Below are positions 42,208 through 49,947 of a stretch of 64,000 nt of DNA, piece after piece. A program made the translations under genes and the position numbers. The notes beneath the pieces were generated by a model. That model saw only the letters and a list, made by a program, of their open reading frames with translations, was not told where the DNA came from and made no database searches. Origin of the DNA: Nocardioides islandensis (GTDB lineage Bacteria > Actinomycetota > Actinomycetes > Propionibacteriales > Nocardioidaceae); contig NZ_JADKPN010000001.1 of NCBI RefSeq assembly GCF_015352455.1, positions 434,001-498,000 on the forward strand, in the 5' to 3' direction. The first letter of the stretch is position 1, and each line of letters opens with the position of its first letter.

Positions 42208-42213
42208 ACCCTA
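42208..42213 (-). promoter_or_regulatory. -10 box of the membrane-protein pair, leaderless layout
   Basis: TAGGGT on the minus strand, 6 nt before GTG 42201. Confidence 0.55.
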
Positions 42214-42234
42214 GAGAGGGCCGTCGAGGACGGA

Positions 42235-42993
42235 TCAGTCGGCCATCACCACGGGCGTCCCACCGCGGCGCAGGCCGTCGAGGACGGGATGGTCCTCGGG
42301 GGCATCGGTGACGATGCCGCTGACCTCGGAGAGGGGCAGGACGGTGAACGGGGAGGCGGCGCCGATCTTCTCCGAGCTCGCCAGCACGTAGGTGTCGGCG
42401 GACCGGGCGGCGAGGGCCCGCTTCATGGCGGCCTCGTCGGCGTCGCCCGTGGTCAGCCCGGTCTCGTGATGGACGCCGGTGACCCCGAGGAGGAACAGGT
42501 CGGCGTGCACCCACTGGGCCGCCTCGACGGCGGCGGCACCGCTCGTGACCGCCGAGTGCTTGAAGAGCCGCCCGCCGAGCACGAAGACCTCGGCGCCCGG
42601 GTGCTCCAGGAGGGCGACCGCCACCGTGGGACTGTGCGTGACGACGGTGACCCTCAGGTCGTGCGGGAGCGCCCGGGCCACGGCGAGCGCGGTGGTGCCA
42701 CCGTCGAGCAGCACGGTCATGTCGGGCCGCACCAGCCGGGCGGCCGCCGCGGCGACGCGACGCTTGCTCTCGGTGGCGACCCCGCCGCGGGTGGCGTAGT
42801 CGGCCACGGCGGGCGAGACGGGCAGCGCCCCGCCGTACACGCGTTGGCACAGCCCCGCGGCGGCGAGCTCACGCAGGTCCCGGCGCACGCTGTCCTCGGC
42901 CACGCCCAGCTCGGCGGCGAGGTCCTTGGCGACCAGGCGTCCGTCCCGCTCGAGCCGGGTCAGGAGCAGGTCACGTCGTTGAGCGGGCAGCAT
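42235..42993 (-). CDS. DeoR-family transcriptional regulator
   Basis: A 252-residue protein. The DeoR HTH lies at about 5-55 (KDLAAELGVAEDSVRRDLRE). The sugar-phosphate-sensing domain has LLDGGTTALAVARALP, VLGGRLFKHSAVTSG and ASSEKIG. It should bind a phosphorylated sugar or nucleoside derivative. Three direct repeats of ATGCGYGTT type lie in the 55-bp divergent gap to the DUF4406 gene, which is the obvious target. Confidence 0.92.
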   Translation of the reverse strand: MLPAQRRDLLLTRLERDGRLVAKDLAAELGVAEDSVRRDLRELAAAGLCQRVYGGALPVSPAVADYATRGGVATESKRRVAAAAARLVRPDMTVLLDGGTTALAVARALPHDLRVTVVTHSPTVAVALLEHPGAEVFVLGGRLFKHSAVTSGAAAVEAAQWVHADLFLLGVTGVHHETGLTTGDADEAAMKRALAARSADTYVLASSEKIGAASPFTVLPLSEVSGIVTDAPEDHPVLDGLRRGGTPVVMAD

Positions 42994-43030
42994 GCGCGTT
43001 TCTCCTTAATCATGCGTGTTATTGCGCGTT
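42992..43030. promoter_or_regulatory. DeoR operator: three direct repeats
   Basis: ATGCGCGTT (42992-43000), ATGCGTGTT (43012-43020) and TTGCGCGTT (43022-43030) fill the gap between divergent starts. The first overlaps the DeoR start codon. Confidence 0.6.
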
Positions 43031-43036
43031 GTGGTC

Positions 43037-43042
43037 TAGTGT
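43037..43042 (+). promoter_or_regulatory. -10 box of the DUF4406 operon, leaderless layout
   Basis: TAGTGT, 6 nt before ATG 43049, just after the DeoR repeats. Confidence 0.55.
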
Positions 43043-43048
43043 AGCGCC

Positions 43049-43447
43049 ATGACGTCGCTGATGATCCTCATCGCCGGACCGTATCGGTCGGGAACTCGGA
43101 ACAACCCTGCACGCATCGCGGCCAACCTCGCCCGCCTCGAGGAGGCCTCGTGGCCGCTGTTCCGGGCCGGCCACGTCCCGATGGTCAGCGAGTGGGTGGC
43201 GCTGCCCGTCATCCGCTCGGCCGGCGCGGTGGCACCGGACGACGACCTGGCCGATCAGGTCCTCTACCCCACCGCCCAGCGCCTGCTCGCCCACTGCGAC
43301 GGCGTGCTCCGGCTGCCCGGGGACTCCCGCGGTGCCGACCAGGACGTCGCGACCGCGCGCGAGCGCGGCCTGCCCGTGTGGTTCCGCGTCGAGGACGTGC
43401 CGGGATGCGGCCCCGCACCCCGCCCGGCCGCTCGGACCGGGCCATGA
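43049..43447 (+). CDS. DUF4406 family protein (nucleoside deoxyribosyltransferase-like)
   Basis: A 132-residue protein. ILIAGPYRSGT at the N-terminus, the ARIAANLARLEEASWPLF helix and CDGVLRLPGDSRGADQDV match DUF4406, a relative of nucleoside 2-deoxyribosyltransferases. DeoR regulators often control nucleoside metabolism, which fits. Its stop overlaps the next ATG. Substrate not shown. Confidence 0.82.
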   Translation: MTSLMILIAGPYRSGTRNNPARIAANLARLEEASWPLFRAGHVPMVSEWVALPVIRSAGAVAPDDDLADQVLYPTAQRLLAHCDGVLRLPGDSRGADQDVATARERGLPVWFRVEDVPGCGPAPRPAARTGP

Positions 43448-44163
43448 CGCCCCCCATCGATGCTTCGGGCACCCGCGTCAACCTGCTCGGCTGGCCCGGC
43501 GTGGACGGACGCTGCGGTGCCTACCGGATGCGCGGCCGGAAGAGCTGGGCGCTGCTGGCCTATCTCGTCCTCGCCGACCGACCCCCGTCACGAGCCCGGC
43601 TCGCAGACCTCCTGTTCGCGGAGGCCGACGACCCCCTCGCTGCCCTGCGCTGGTCGCTGGCCGAGGTACGACGGGGCCTGCGCTGCGTCGCCACGATCGG
43701 GGGTGACCCCGTCGTCCTGGTGCGCGACGGCGACCTCGTCGTCGACGTCGACGTGGTCGCTCAGGGGCCGTGGACCAGGGCCGTGCGGATGCCCGGGCTC
43801 GGGTCGGAGCTGCTCGAGGGCATGAGCATCCCGCGAGCCGTCGTCTTCGAGTCCTGGCTGCTCGCGGAGCAGCGCCGGCTGGCCGCCGCGAGCGCCGTCC
43901 ACCTGGAGGAGGCCGCGCACGCGATGCGCGCCCGGGGCGACCACCGCGCGGCCATCGCCTACGCGGTGCGACGGGTGGCCCTCGCCCCCTTCGACGAAGC
44001 CGGCCACGCGGACCTGGTCCAGCACTACCGCGCGGCCGGCGACCACACGGCCGCGGGCCGGCACTACGAGTCGTACGTGCGCATGCTCCGGGCGGAGCTG
44101 GGAGTCCCGCCCGGAGCGGTGATCACCACCGCGATGGGCCGGACGGCCGGGTCGGCCGCCTGA
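43444..44163 (+). CDS. SARP-like regulator with BTAD domain
   Basis: A 239-residue protein. A winged-helix region at about 10-90 (MRGRKSWALLAYLVLADRPP, then DPLAALRWSLAEVRRGLR) precedes a bacterial transcriptional activation domain of TPR-like helices (HLEEAAHAMRARGDHRAAIA). The length is that of short SARP proteins. The start overlaps the DUF4406 stop (ATGA), so both are under the DeoR promoter. Targets unknown. Confidence 0.82.
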   Translation: MTPPIDASGTRVNLLGWPGVDGRCGAYRMRGRKSWALLAYLVLADRPPSRARLADLLFAEADDPLAALRWSLAEVRRGLRCVATIGGDPVVLVRDGDLVVDVDVVAQGPWTRAVRMPGLGSELLEGMSIPRAVVFESWLLAEQRRLAAASAVHLEEAAHAMRARGDHRAAIAYAVRRVALAPFDEAGHADLVQHYRAAGDHTAAGRHYESYVRMLRAELGVPPGAVITTAMGRTAGSAA

Positions 44164-44186
44164 CGTCGACCCGTCACCATGGCGAG

Positions 44187-45770
44187 GTGAGCGTCCTCGA
44201 CCGCCGACCCCTCCCGCTCGTCCTCGCCCCGCTGGCCGGGGGCCCCTCGACGCCGGAGCTCGCCGCCGCCGTCACGAACGCGGGCGGGCTGGGCACGTTG
44301 GCGTTCGGGTACCTGTCCCTCGCGGACGCCGCCTCGCGGCTGGCCGCACTCCGGGGGCTCACCGACGGGCCGTTCGGCGTGAACCTCTTCGTGCCGGGGA
44401 CGCCGTACGCCGTCGCCGCCGACCTCGAGGCGTTCCGGGCGCGCCTGGCCAGGGACCCGTCGGTCCCGACGGACCCGGGCGAGGCGAGGTACGACGACGA
44501 CGCCTTCTCCGCGAAGGTCGAGCTGCTCGTGGCAGAGCCGGTCGCCGTCGTGTCGTTCACGTTCGGGCTGCCTCCCGCGTCCGCGGTTGCGGCGCTGCAG
44601 GGGGTGGGGTCCGAGGTGTGGGTGACGGTGACATCCGCGGCCGACGCCGTCGCGGCCGCGTCGGTGGGCGCGGACGTGCTGGTGGTGCAGGGGCTGGAGG
44701 CCGGCGGCCACCGGGGCGGGCTGACCGACGACCTCGCCGGCCAGCTCCCCTTGCACGACCTGGTGCCGGCCGTCCGGGCCGTCTCGTCCCTGCCGGTCGT
44801 CGCGACCGGCGGGATCATGGACGCCGCCTCGGCGTCGGCCGCCCTGGCGCTGGGCGCGTCCGGCGTGGCCCTGGGCACCGCGTTCCTCGACTGTCCGGAG
44901 GCCGGCACGACGCCCGCCCACCGGGCGGCGCTGCGGTCCGCCCGGCCGACCGCGCTCACCCGGGCGTTCACCGGCCGCACCGCGCGAGGGATCGAGAACC
45001 GGTTCATGGGCGCCTACGCCGACGCCCCCGCGGCGTACCCCGAGGTGCACTTCCTGACCGCCCCGATCCGCGCCGCCGCCCGAGCCGCGGGGGACGGCGA
45101 GCTGGTCAACCTCTGGGCCGGGACGGGGTACGGGTCGGCGCACGCCGAGCCTGCCGCCGACGTCGTACGACGGGTCGGGCCGGGCTCAGGACCTGATCGC
45201 GGCGAGCACCGCACGGATGCCGCGCTCGGTCTGGTCGACGAACAGTCGGCCCCTCGGGGCGTTCGCGATCTGCTCGGCGGCGAGGCCGCTCATCATCGCC
45301 CGCACGAGCGCGAGGTCGGGGGCCGCGGTGATCCCGGCGGCGGCGAGGCGCCCGACCAGCTCGCCCAGGACGGTGAGCGCGATCGCGTGGCTCTCCTCGC
45401 TGGGCTCGAAGCCGGGGACGGTGCCCTGGAACATCAGGTGGTACGCCGCGGGCCTGGCGACCAGGTGCTTGACGAACGCGACCGCCGCGTCGACGACTCC
45501 CTGGTCGGGATCGGTGATCGGCGGCAGCCGGTCGAACCGCTTGCGCAGGCCGGCGAAGCCGTCGGCGAAGAGCGCGTCGAGCAGCTCCTGCTTGGTCGGG
45601 AAGTAGTAGGTGAGCGACTGTTGGCGGATGCCGACCGACCGCGCGACCTCGCGCACGCTCAGCGCGGCCACGCCCTCGCGGGCCATCTCGGCCCACGCGG
45701 CGTCGAGGATCTCGCGCTGCGCCCGGGCCCGCCGCGTGGCGACCGAGGACCTCGCTTTGTCTGTCATTGA
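44187..45770 (+). CDS. Nitronate monooxygenase-like protein, with abnormal C-terminal extension
   Basis: GTG 44187 is chosen because CACCAT lies 6 nt upstream. The recognisable 2-nitropropane dioxygenase/NPD domain is residues 1 to about 333: GPFGVNLFVPGTPYAVAAD, VLVVQGLEAGGHRGG, VVATGGIMDAASASAALALG and GVALGTAFLDC. It should oxidise nitronates with FMN. The family stops near 45185. Here the frame lacks a stop and runs to 45770 through the complete antisense of the TetR gene, adding about 195 non-homologous residues (527 total). A lost stop or a frameshift near 45180 are both possible. Confidence 0.75.
   Translation: MSVLDRRPLPLVLAPLAGGPSTPELAAAVTNAGGLGTLAFGYLSLADAASRLAALRGLTDGPFGVNLFVPGTPYAVAADLEAFRARLARDPSVPTDPGEARYDDDAFSAKVELLVAEPVAVVSFTFGLPPASAVAALQGVGSEVWVTVTSAADAVAAASVGADVLVVQGLEAGGHRGGLTDDLAGQLPLHDLVPAVRAVSSLPVVATGGIMDAASASAALALGASGVALGTAFLDCPEAGTTPAHRAALRSARPTALTRAFTGRTARGIENRFMGAYADAPAAYPEVHFLTAPIRAAARAAGDGELVNLWAGTGYGSAHAEPAADVVRRVGPGSGPDRGEHRTDAALGLVDEQSAPRGVRDLLGGEAAHHRPHEREVGGRGDPGGGEAPDQLAQDGERDRVALLAGLEAGDGALEHQVVRRGPGDQVLDERDRRVDDSLVGIGDRRQPVEPLAQAGEAVGEERVEQLLLGREVVGERLLADADRPRDLAHAQRGHALAGHLGPRGVEDLALRPGPPRGDRGPRFVCH
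45186..45767 (-). CDS. TetR-family transcriptional regulator
   Basis: A 193-residue TetR protein. The HTH is at about 25-55 (LSVREVARSVGIRQQSLTYY). The effector domain follows to the C-terminus. ATG 45767 lies within the operator palindrome. The whole gene lies inside the antisense of the extended NPD frame. It is divergent from the SRPBCC gene and most likely represses it and itself. Confidence 0.9.
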   Translation of the reverse strand: MTDKARSSVATRRARAQREILDAAWAEMAREGVAALSVREVARSVGIRQQSLTYYFPTKQELLDALFADGFAGLRKRFDRLPPITDPDQGVVDAAVAFVKHLVARPAAYHLMFQGTVPGFEPSEESHAIALTVLGELVGRLAAAGITAAPDLALVRAMMSGLAAEQIANAPRGRLFVDQTERGIRAVLAAIRS

Positions 45771-45777
45771 CAGACAA
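45757..45777. promoter_or_regulatory. TetR operator, site 1
   Basis: TTGTCTGTCA and TGACAGACAA flank a single T, giving perfect 10-bp arms that include the TetR start codon. Confidence 0.75.
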
Positions 45778-45809
45778 GTGTGGCCGTGCAACAGTGGCGA
45801 CGTCAACTC

Positions 45810-45826
45810 GTCTGTCACCGACAGGC
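45810..45826. promoter_or_regulatory. TetR operator, site 2
   Basis: GTCTGTCACCGACAGGC has the same CTGTC-N3-GACAG core as site 1, 23 bp before the SRPBCC start. Confidence 0.7.
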
Positions 45827-45848
45827 GAATGGAGAAGAGGACGACCCG

Positions 45849-46328
45849 ATGACCAAGCGCATCCCGCACGACGAGGTGTCCACCGAGATCACGGCGCCGC
45901 CGGAGGCGGTCTACGCGCTGATCTCCGACGTGACCCGGATGGGCGAGTGGAGTCCCGAGTGCGTGAGGGCCGTGTGGGTCAGGGGTGCCACCGGCCCGGT
46001 GGTGGGAGCGCGGTTCAAGGCGTGGAACAAGGGCGGTCGTGGTCCCGCGTGGTTCAACTGGCCGGTGGTGACGGCCGCCGAGCCCGGTCGCGAGTTCGCC
46101 TTCAACCGCAGCGGGCCGGCCATCGGGTCCTACACGTGGAGGTACGTGCTGACGCCCACGGCGACCGGCACCCGGGTCACCGAGTCGTTCGACGCCGACA
46201 AGCTGCTCGGCCCGGTGATGACCTGGCTGACCGAGAAGTGGACCGGCAGCCCGGACCGGGACGCCGACCTCCGGCGTGGCATGACCACGACCCTCGCCCG
46301 CCTCAAGGGCGCCGCCGAAGCGGCCTGA
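45849..46328 (+). CDS. SRPBCC-family protein
   Basis: A 159-residue polyketide-cyclase-type START protein (ITAPPEAVYALISDVTRMGE, WSPECVRAVWVRGATGP). It is divergent from TetR, with two operator copies between them. GGAGAAGAGG upstream serves as ribosome-binding site. The bound molecule is unknown but probably relates to the TetR effector. Confidence 0.87.
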   Translation: MTKRIPHDEVSTEITAPPEAVYALISDVTRMGEWSPECVRAVWVRGATGPVVGARFKAWNKGGRGPAWFNWPVVTAAEPGREFAFNRSGPAIGSYTWRYVLTPTATGTRVTESFDADKLLGPVMTWLTEKWTGSPDRDADLRRGMTTTLARLKGAAEAA

Positions 46329-46349
46329 CCACGGCGTCAGACTGAGCGG

Positions 46350-46997
46350 GTGAGCCACGACCACCAGCACGACGAGGGTCCGGACTACTTCGAGCCGCAG
46401 AGTTGGGAGGAGCGCTACGCCGGCGACGAGCAGGTCTGGAGCGGCCGTCCCAACCCGCAGCTGGTCGCCGAGGTCTCAGGGCTCACGCCGGGCACCGCGC
46501 TGGACGTCGGCTGCGGCGAGGGCGGCGACGTGATCTGGCTGGCCCGGCAGGGCTGGCAGGTCACCGGCGCGGACTTCTCCGCCAACGGACTGGCCCGCGC
46601 GGCCCGCCACGCCGAGCAGGAGGCCGTCGCCGACCTCACCTCGTGGTGGCAGGTCGACGCGCGCTCGTTCGACCCTGCGGGACGCACGTTCGACCTGGTG
46701 ACCACTCACTACCTGCACCCGCCGGGCGACGACGGCATGGCCGACGTCGTGCGCCGGCTGGCCTCGGCGGTCGCCCCGGGCGGGCACCTGCTGGTGGTCG
46801 GTCACGCACCGACCTCGGACCTGGGCCACCACTCGGAGGACGACCGGCGCGCGATGTTCCTCGCCGCCGACCTCGTCCCCGCCCTGCCCGGCGGCTTCGA
46901 GCCCGTCGTCGTCGAGCAACGGCCGCGCACGGTGGAGCGCGAGGGCCGGACGATGACCATCGACGACTCGACGCTCCTGGCGCGGCGCACGGACTAG
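46350..46997 (+). CDS. Class I SAM-dependent methyltransferase
   Basis: A 215-residue methyltransferase. Motif I is ALDVGCGEGGDVIWLARQGW with post-I acidic VTGADFS. SWEERYAGDEQVWSGRPNPQ near the start is seen in tellurite-resistance/thiopurine-type enzymes of actinobacteria. GTG 46350 follows CAGACT by 6 nt. A short His-rich N-terminus (SHDHQHDEG) is present. Substrate unknown. Confidence 0.87.
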   Translation: MSHDHQHDEGPDYFEPQSWEERYAGDEQVWSGRPNPQLVAEVSGLTPGTALDVGCGEGGDVIWLARQGWQVTGADFSANGLARAARHAEQEAVADLTSWWQVDARSFDPAGRTFDLVTTHYLHPPGDDGMADVVRRLASAVAPGGHLLVVGHAPTSDLGHHSEDDRRAMFLAADLVPALPGGFEPVVVEQRPRTVEREGRTMTIDDSTLLARRTD

Positions 46998-47021
46998 GCC
47001 CCGCCTGGGAGGATGGCGATC

Positions 47022-48119
47022 GTGAGTGCCATGCAGTTCGGGATCTTCACCGTCGGCGACGTCACGCCCGACCCGACGACGGGCCGCGCGCCGACCGAGC
47101 ACGAGCGGATCATGGCGACGGTCGCGATCGCCGAGAAGGCCGAGGAGGTCGGGCTCGACGTGTTCGCGACCGGCGAGCACCACAACCCGCCGTTCGTGTG
47201 CTCCTCGCCGACCACGCTGCTCGGGTACCTCGCCGCGCGCACGAACCGGCTGGTCTTCTCGACGTCCACGACGCTGATCACCACCAACGACCCGGTGAAG
47301 ATCGCCGAGGACTTCTCGGTGCTCCAGCACCTCTCCGGCGGCCGCGTCGACGTCATGCTCGGCCGCGGCAACACCGGGCCCGTCTACCCGTGGTTCGGCG
47401 AGGACATCCGCCAGGCCGTGCCGCTGACGGTCGAGAAGTACGCCCTGCTGCGCCGGCTCTGGCGCGAGGAGGTCGTCGACTGGGAGGGCCAGTTCCGCAC
47501 GCCCCTGCACGGCTTCACCCTCGCGCCGCAGCCCCTGGACGGCGTACCGCCCTTCGTCTGGCACGGCTCGATCCGTACCCCCGAGATCGCCGAGCTGGCG
47601 GCGTTCCACGGGGACGGGTTCTTCGCCAACCACATCTTCTGGCCGGCCTCGCACACCGAGCGGATGGTGCAGTTCTACCGGCGCCGGTTCGAGCACTACG
47701 GCCACGGCACCGCCGCGCAGGCCATCGTCGGGCTGGGCGGCCAGGTGTTCATGCGCCGCAACAGCCAGGACGCGGTCGACGAGTTCCGCCCGTACTTCGA
47801 CGTGGCCCCCGTCTACGGCCACGGCCCGTCGCTCGAGGAGTTCAGCGAACAGACGCCGCTCACCGTCGGGTCGCCGCAGCAGGTCGTCGAGAAGACGCTG
47901 GGCTTCAAGGAGTACGTCGGCGACTACCAGCGCCAGCTCTTCCTCGTCGACCACGCCGGGCTGCCGCTGAAGACGGTGCTCGAGCAGCTGGACCTGCTGG
48001 GCGAGGTCGTCGCCACGCTACGGGTCGAGATGGAGAAGGACCGGCCCGCCGACGTACCGGACGCACCCACCCACGACTCCCTGCTGGCCGCATCCCGAAA
48101 GGACACCGAGGATGACTGA
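47022..48119 (+). CDS. LLM-class flavin-dependent oxidoreductase, CE1758 family
   Basis: A 365-residue FMN-dependent luciferase-like monooxygenase. MQFGIFTVGDVTPDPTTGR and FATGEHHNPPFVCSSPTTLL mark the CE1758 family. GGRVDVMLGRGNTGPVYPWF follows. GTG 47022 is 9 nt from GGAGG; ATG 47031 is the alternative. The FMN reductase gene starts 8 bp before its stop, supplying reduced flavin. The substrate of this pair is not known. Confidence 0.9.
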   Translation: MSAMQFGIFTVGDVTPDPTTGRAPTEHERIMATVAIAEKAEEVGLDVFATGEHHNPPFVCSSPTTLLGYLAARTNRLVFSTSTTLITTNDPVKIAEDFSVLQHLSGGRVDVMLGRGNTGPVYPWFGEDIRQAVPLTVEKYALLRRLWREEVVDWEGQFRTPLHGFTLAPQPLDGVPPFVWHGSIRTPEIAELAAFHGDGFFANHIFWPASHTERMVQFYRRRFEHYGHGTAAQAIVGLGGQVFMRRNSQDAVDEFRPYFDVAPVYGHGPSLEEFSEQTPLTVGSPQQVVEKTLGFKEYVGDYQRQLFLVDHAGLPLKTVLEQLDLLGEVVATLRVEMEKDRPADVPDAPTHDSLLAASRKDTEDD

Positions 48120-48720
48120 GCTCACCGTCGTCAGCGGAGGGCTGCGCGAGCCGTCCTCGACCCGACTGCTCGCGGACCGCCTCGCTGCGTCGGCGGCGAC
48201 ACACCTGTCGCAGCTGGGGTTGTCGGTGAACACCCGGATCGTCGAGCTCCGCCCGCTGGCCCGGTCGATCGCCGACGCGATGACCCTGGGGTTCGCCAAC
48301 GCCGAGCTCGAGGAGGCCTACGAGACGGTCGCCTCCGCGGACGGGCTGATCGCGGTGACACCGGCGTTCAACGCGTCGTACGGCGGGCTGTTCAAGTCGT
48401 TCTTCGACGTGCTGCCGGAGGAGTCGCTCACCGACATGCCGGTGCTCATCGGCGCGACCGGCGGGACCGAGCGGCACTCACTCGTCCTCGAGCACGCCCT
48501 GCGTCCGCTCTTCTCGTACCTGCGCGCCGTCGTGTCCCCCACCGGCGTGTACGCCGCCACCGAGGACTTCGGGGTCACCTCCGACCAGCCGCCGCTCGAC
48601 GACCGTGTCGACCGTGCGGGTGCCGACTTCGCGCGGCTGCTGTCCTCGTGCGGCCAGCGCGTCCGGCGGTCGGCGTTCGACGAGGAAGCCGCCCGCATGG
48701 AGCGCCTGCTGAACCCGTAG
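48112..48720 (+). CDS. LLM-partnered FMN reductase, CE1759 family
   Basis: A 202-residue flavodoxin-fold reductase. VVSGGLREPSSTRLLADRLA forms the phosphate loop, and AVTPAFNASYGGLFKSFFDV is the NADPH/FMN-site segment. It overlaps the CE1758-type monooxygenase by 8 bp, an established two-component pairing. The TAG stop is followed at once by half a REP element. Confidence 0.92.
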   Translation: MTELTVVSGGLREPSSTRLLADRLAASAATHLSQLGLSVNTRIVELRPLARSIADAMTLGFANAELEEAYETVASADGLIAVTPAFNASYGGLFKSFFDVLPEESLTDMPVLIGATGGTERHSLVLEHALRPLFSYLRAVVSPTGVYAATEDFGVTSDQPPLDDRVDRAGADFARLLSSCGQRVRRSAFDEEAARMERLLNP

Positions 48721-48721
48721 T

Positions 48722-48735
48722 CCGCTGGTCGAGGA
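48722..48735. repeat. Solo REP-type end
   Basis: CCGCTGGTCGAGGA, identical to the outer end of the REPIN at 16458, without a partner arm nearby. It lies in the 22-bp gap before the next start. Confidence 0.65.
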
Positions 48736-48742
48736 TGGTCGC

Positions 48743-49882
48743 GTGCACGAGCTGACCCAGCAGGACGCGCGTCGCATCGCGCTCCGCGCCCAGCTGCTGA
48801 CCGCCGAGCGGCCGTCGGACCTGATGGGCATGGTCCGGCACCTGACGTTGCTGCCGACCGAGCCGACGGCACCGATCGCCACCAGCTACGACCTGCTGTG
48901 CTGGTCACGGCTGGGGGCGGCCTACGACCCCGGCGAGCTGGAGACGCTGGTCCAGGACCAGCGGCTGGTGCACTACCTCGGGTTCTACCGACCGGTCGAG
49001 GACCTGCCGCTGCACCGGGCCGAGGCGCCGTACTGGCCCGGCCGCGGAGACCTCAAGCCCTGGGTGCACGAGGTGGCCGGCTGGTTCGCGGCCAATGAGG
49101 AGTGCCGCCAGGACATCCTGGCCACGCTGCGCGCGGAGGGCCCGCTGCCGGCGACCGCCCTGCCCGACACCTGCCAGCGCACGTGGGGTTCGAGCGGCTG
49201 GACGAACAACAAGAACGTCCAGCAGATGCTCTGGTACATGCTCCAGCGCGACGAGGTCGCGATCGCGGACCCGCTCGGCCGGGAGAAGCTGTGGGACCTG
49301 GCCGAGCGCGTGTACGACGACCAGCCGCTGCCCGACCCCGACGAGGCGCTCGCGGAGCGGGACCGCCGCCGGCTGCTGTCCCTGGGCGTCGCGCGCCCGA
49401 AGGGTCCCGCCGACCGCGCCGAACCGACGTACGTCCGCGACGCCGGCGAGCCGGCCGTGGTCGAGGGAGTGAAGGGGACGTGGCGGGTGGAGCCGGCGTA
49501 CCTCGAGGGGCTCGGCGACTTCGAGGGTCGTGCCGCGCTGCTGTCGCCGTTCGACCGGCTGGTGATGGACCGCAAGCGCCTCGACCAGCTGTTCGGCTTC
49601 GACTACGTGCTGGAGATGTACAAGCCGAAGGCCCAGCGGATCTGGGGCTACTACGCGCTGCCGGTCCTGTACGGCGACCGGCTGGTCGGCAAGCTCGACG
49701 CCACCGCCGAGCGCGACGAGGGCGTGCTCCGTGTCGACGCCGTCCACGAGGACGAGCCGTTCACGGCTGAGATGCGCGACGCCGTCGACGCGGAGATCGA
49801 GGACCTCGCGGCGTGGCTCGGCCTGGAGGTCGTGTTCATCGCCGGTCGAGGAGGGACGAAGTCCCGTCACGAGACCCGGTGA
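48743..49882 (+). CDS. HTH_42 (YcaQ/AlkZ-related) winged-helix protein
   Basis: A 379-residue protein of the DUF1006/HTH_42 family, related to interstrand-crosslink glycosylases AlkZ/YcaQ. LLSPFDRLVMDRKRLDQLFG and EMYKPKAQRIWGYYALPVLY are clear signatures. Where active AlkZ has Gln-x-Gln/Asp, this sequence seems to have LLPTEP, so catalysis is doubtful; the alignment is by eye. GTG 48743 starts right after the REP end. The last 13 residues (GRGGTKSRHETR and one before) are encoded by a REPIN. Confidence 0.82.
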   Translation: MHELTQQDARRIALRAQLLTAERPSDLMGMVRHLTLLPTEPTAPIATSYDLLCWSRLGAAYDPGELETLVQDQRLVHYLGFYRPVEDLPLHRAEAPYWPGRGDLKPWVHEVAGWFAANEECRQDILATLRAEGPLPATALPDTCQRTWGSSGWTNNKNVQQMLWYMLQRDEVAIADPLGREKLWDLAERVYDDQPLPDPDEALAERDRRRLLSLGVARPKGPADRAEPTYVRDAGEPAVVEGVKGTWRVEPAYLEGLGDFEGRAALLSPFDRLVMDRKRLDQLFGFDYVLEMYKPKAQRIWGYYALPVLYGDRLVGKLDATAERDEGVLRVDAVHEDEPFTAEMRDAVDAEIEDLAAWLGLEVVFIAGRGGTKSRHETR

Positions 49883-49944
49883 GACGAAGGTTGTCGTCTC
49901 ACCGGGTCTCGTGACAGGCGCTGCACGCCTTCCTCGACCAGCGG
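49842..49944. repeat. REPIN-like palindrome, copy 3
   Basis: The ends are GGTCGAGGA and TCCTCGACCAGCGG. The inner pair GTCACGAGACCCGGTGAGAC has its complement across a short loop. Arm hairpins are GGGAC/GTCCC (49853-49865) and AGGCG/CGCCT (49916-49930). Its reverse complement nearly matches copy 1. It reaches within 3 bp of the SMP-30 stop. Confidence 0.85.
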
Positions 49945-49947
49945 TGG

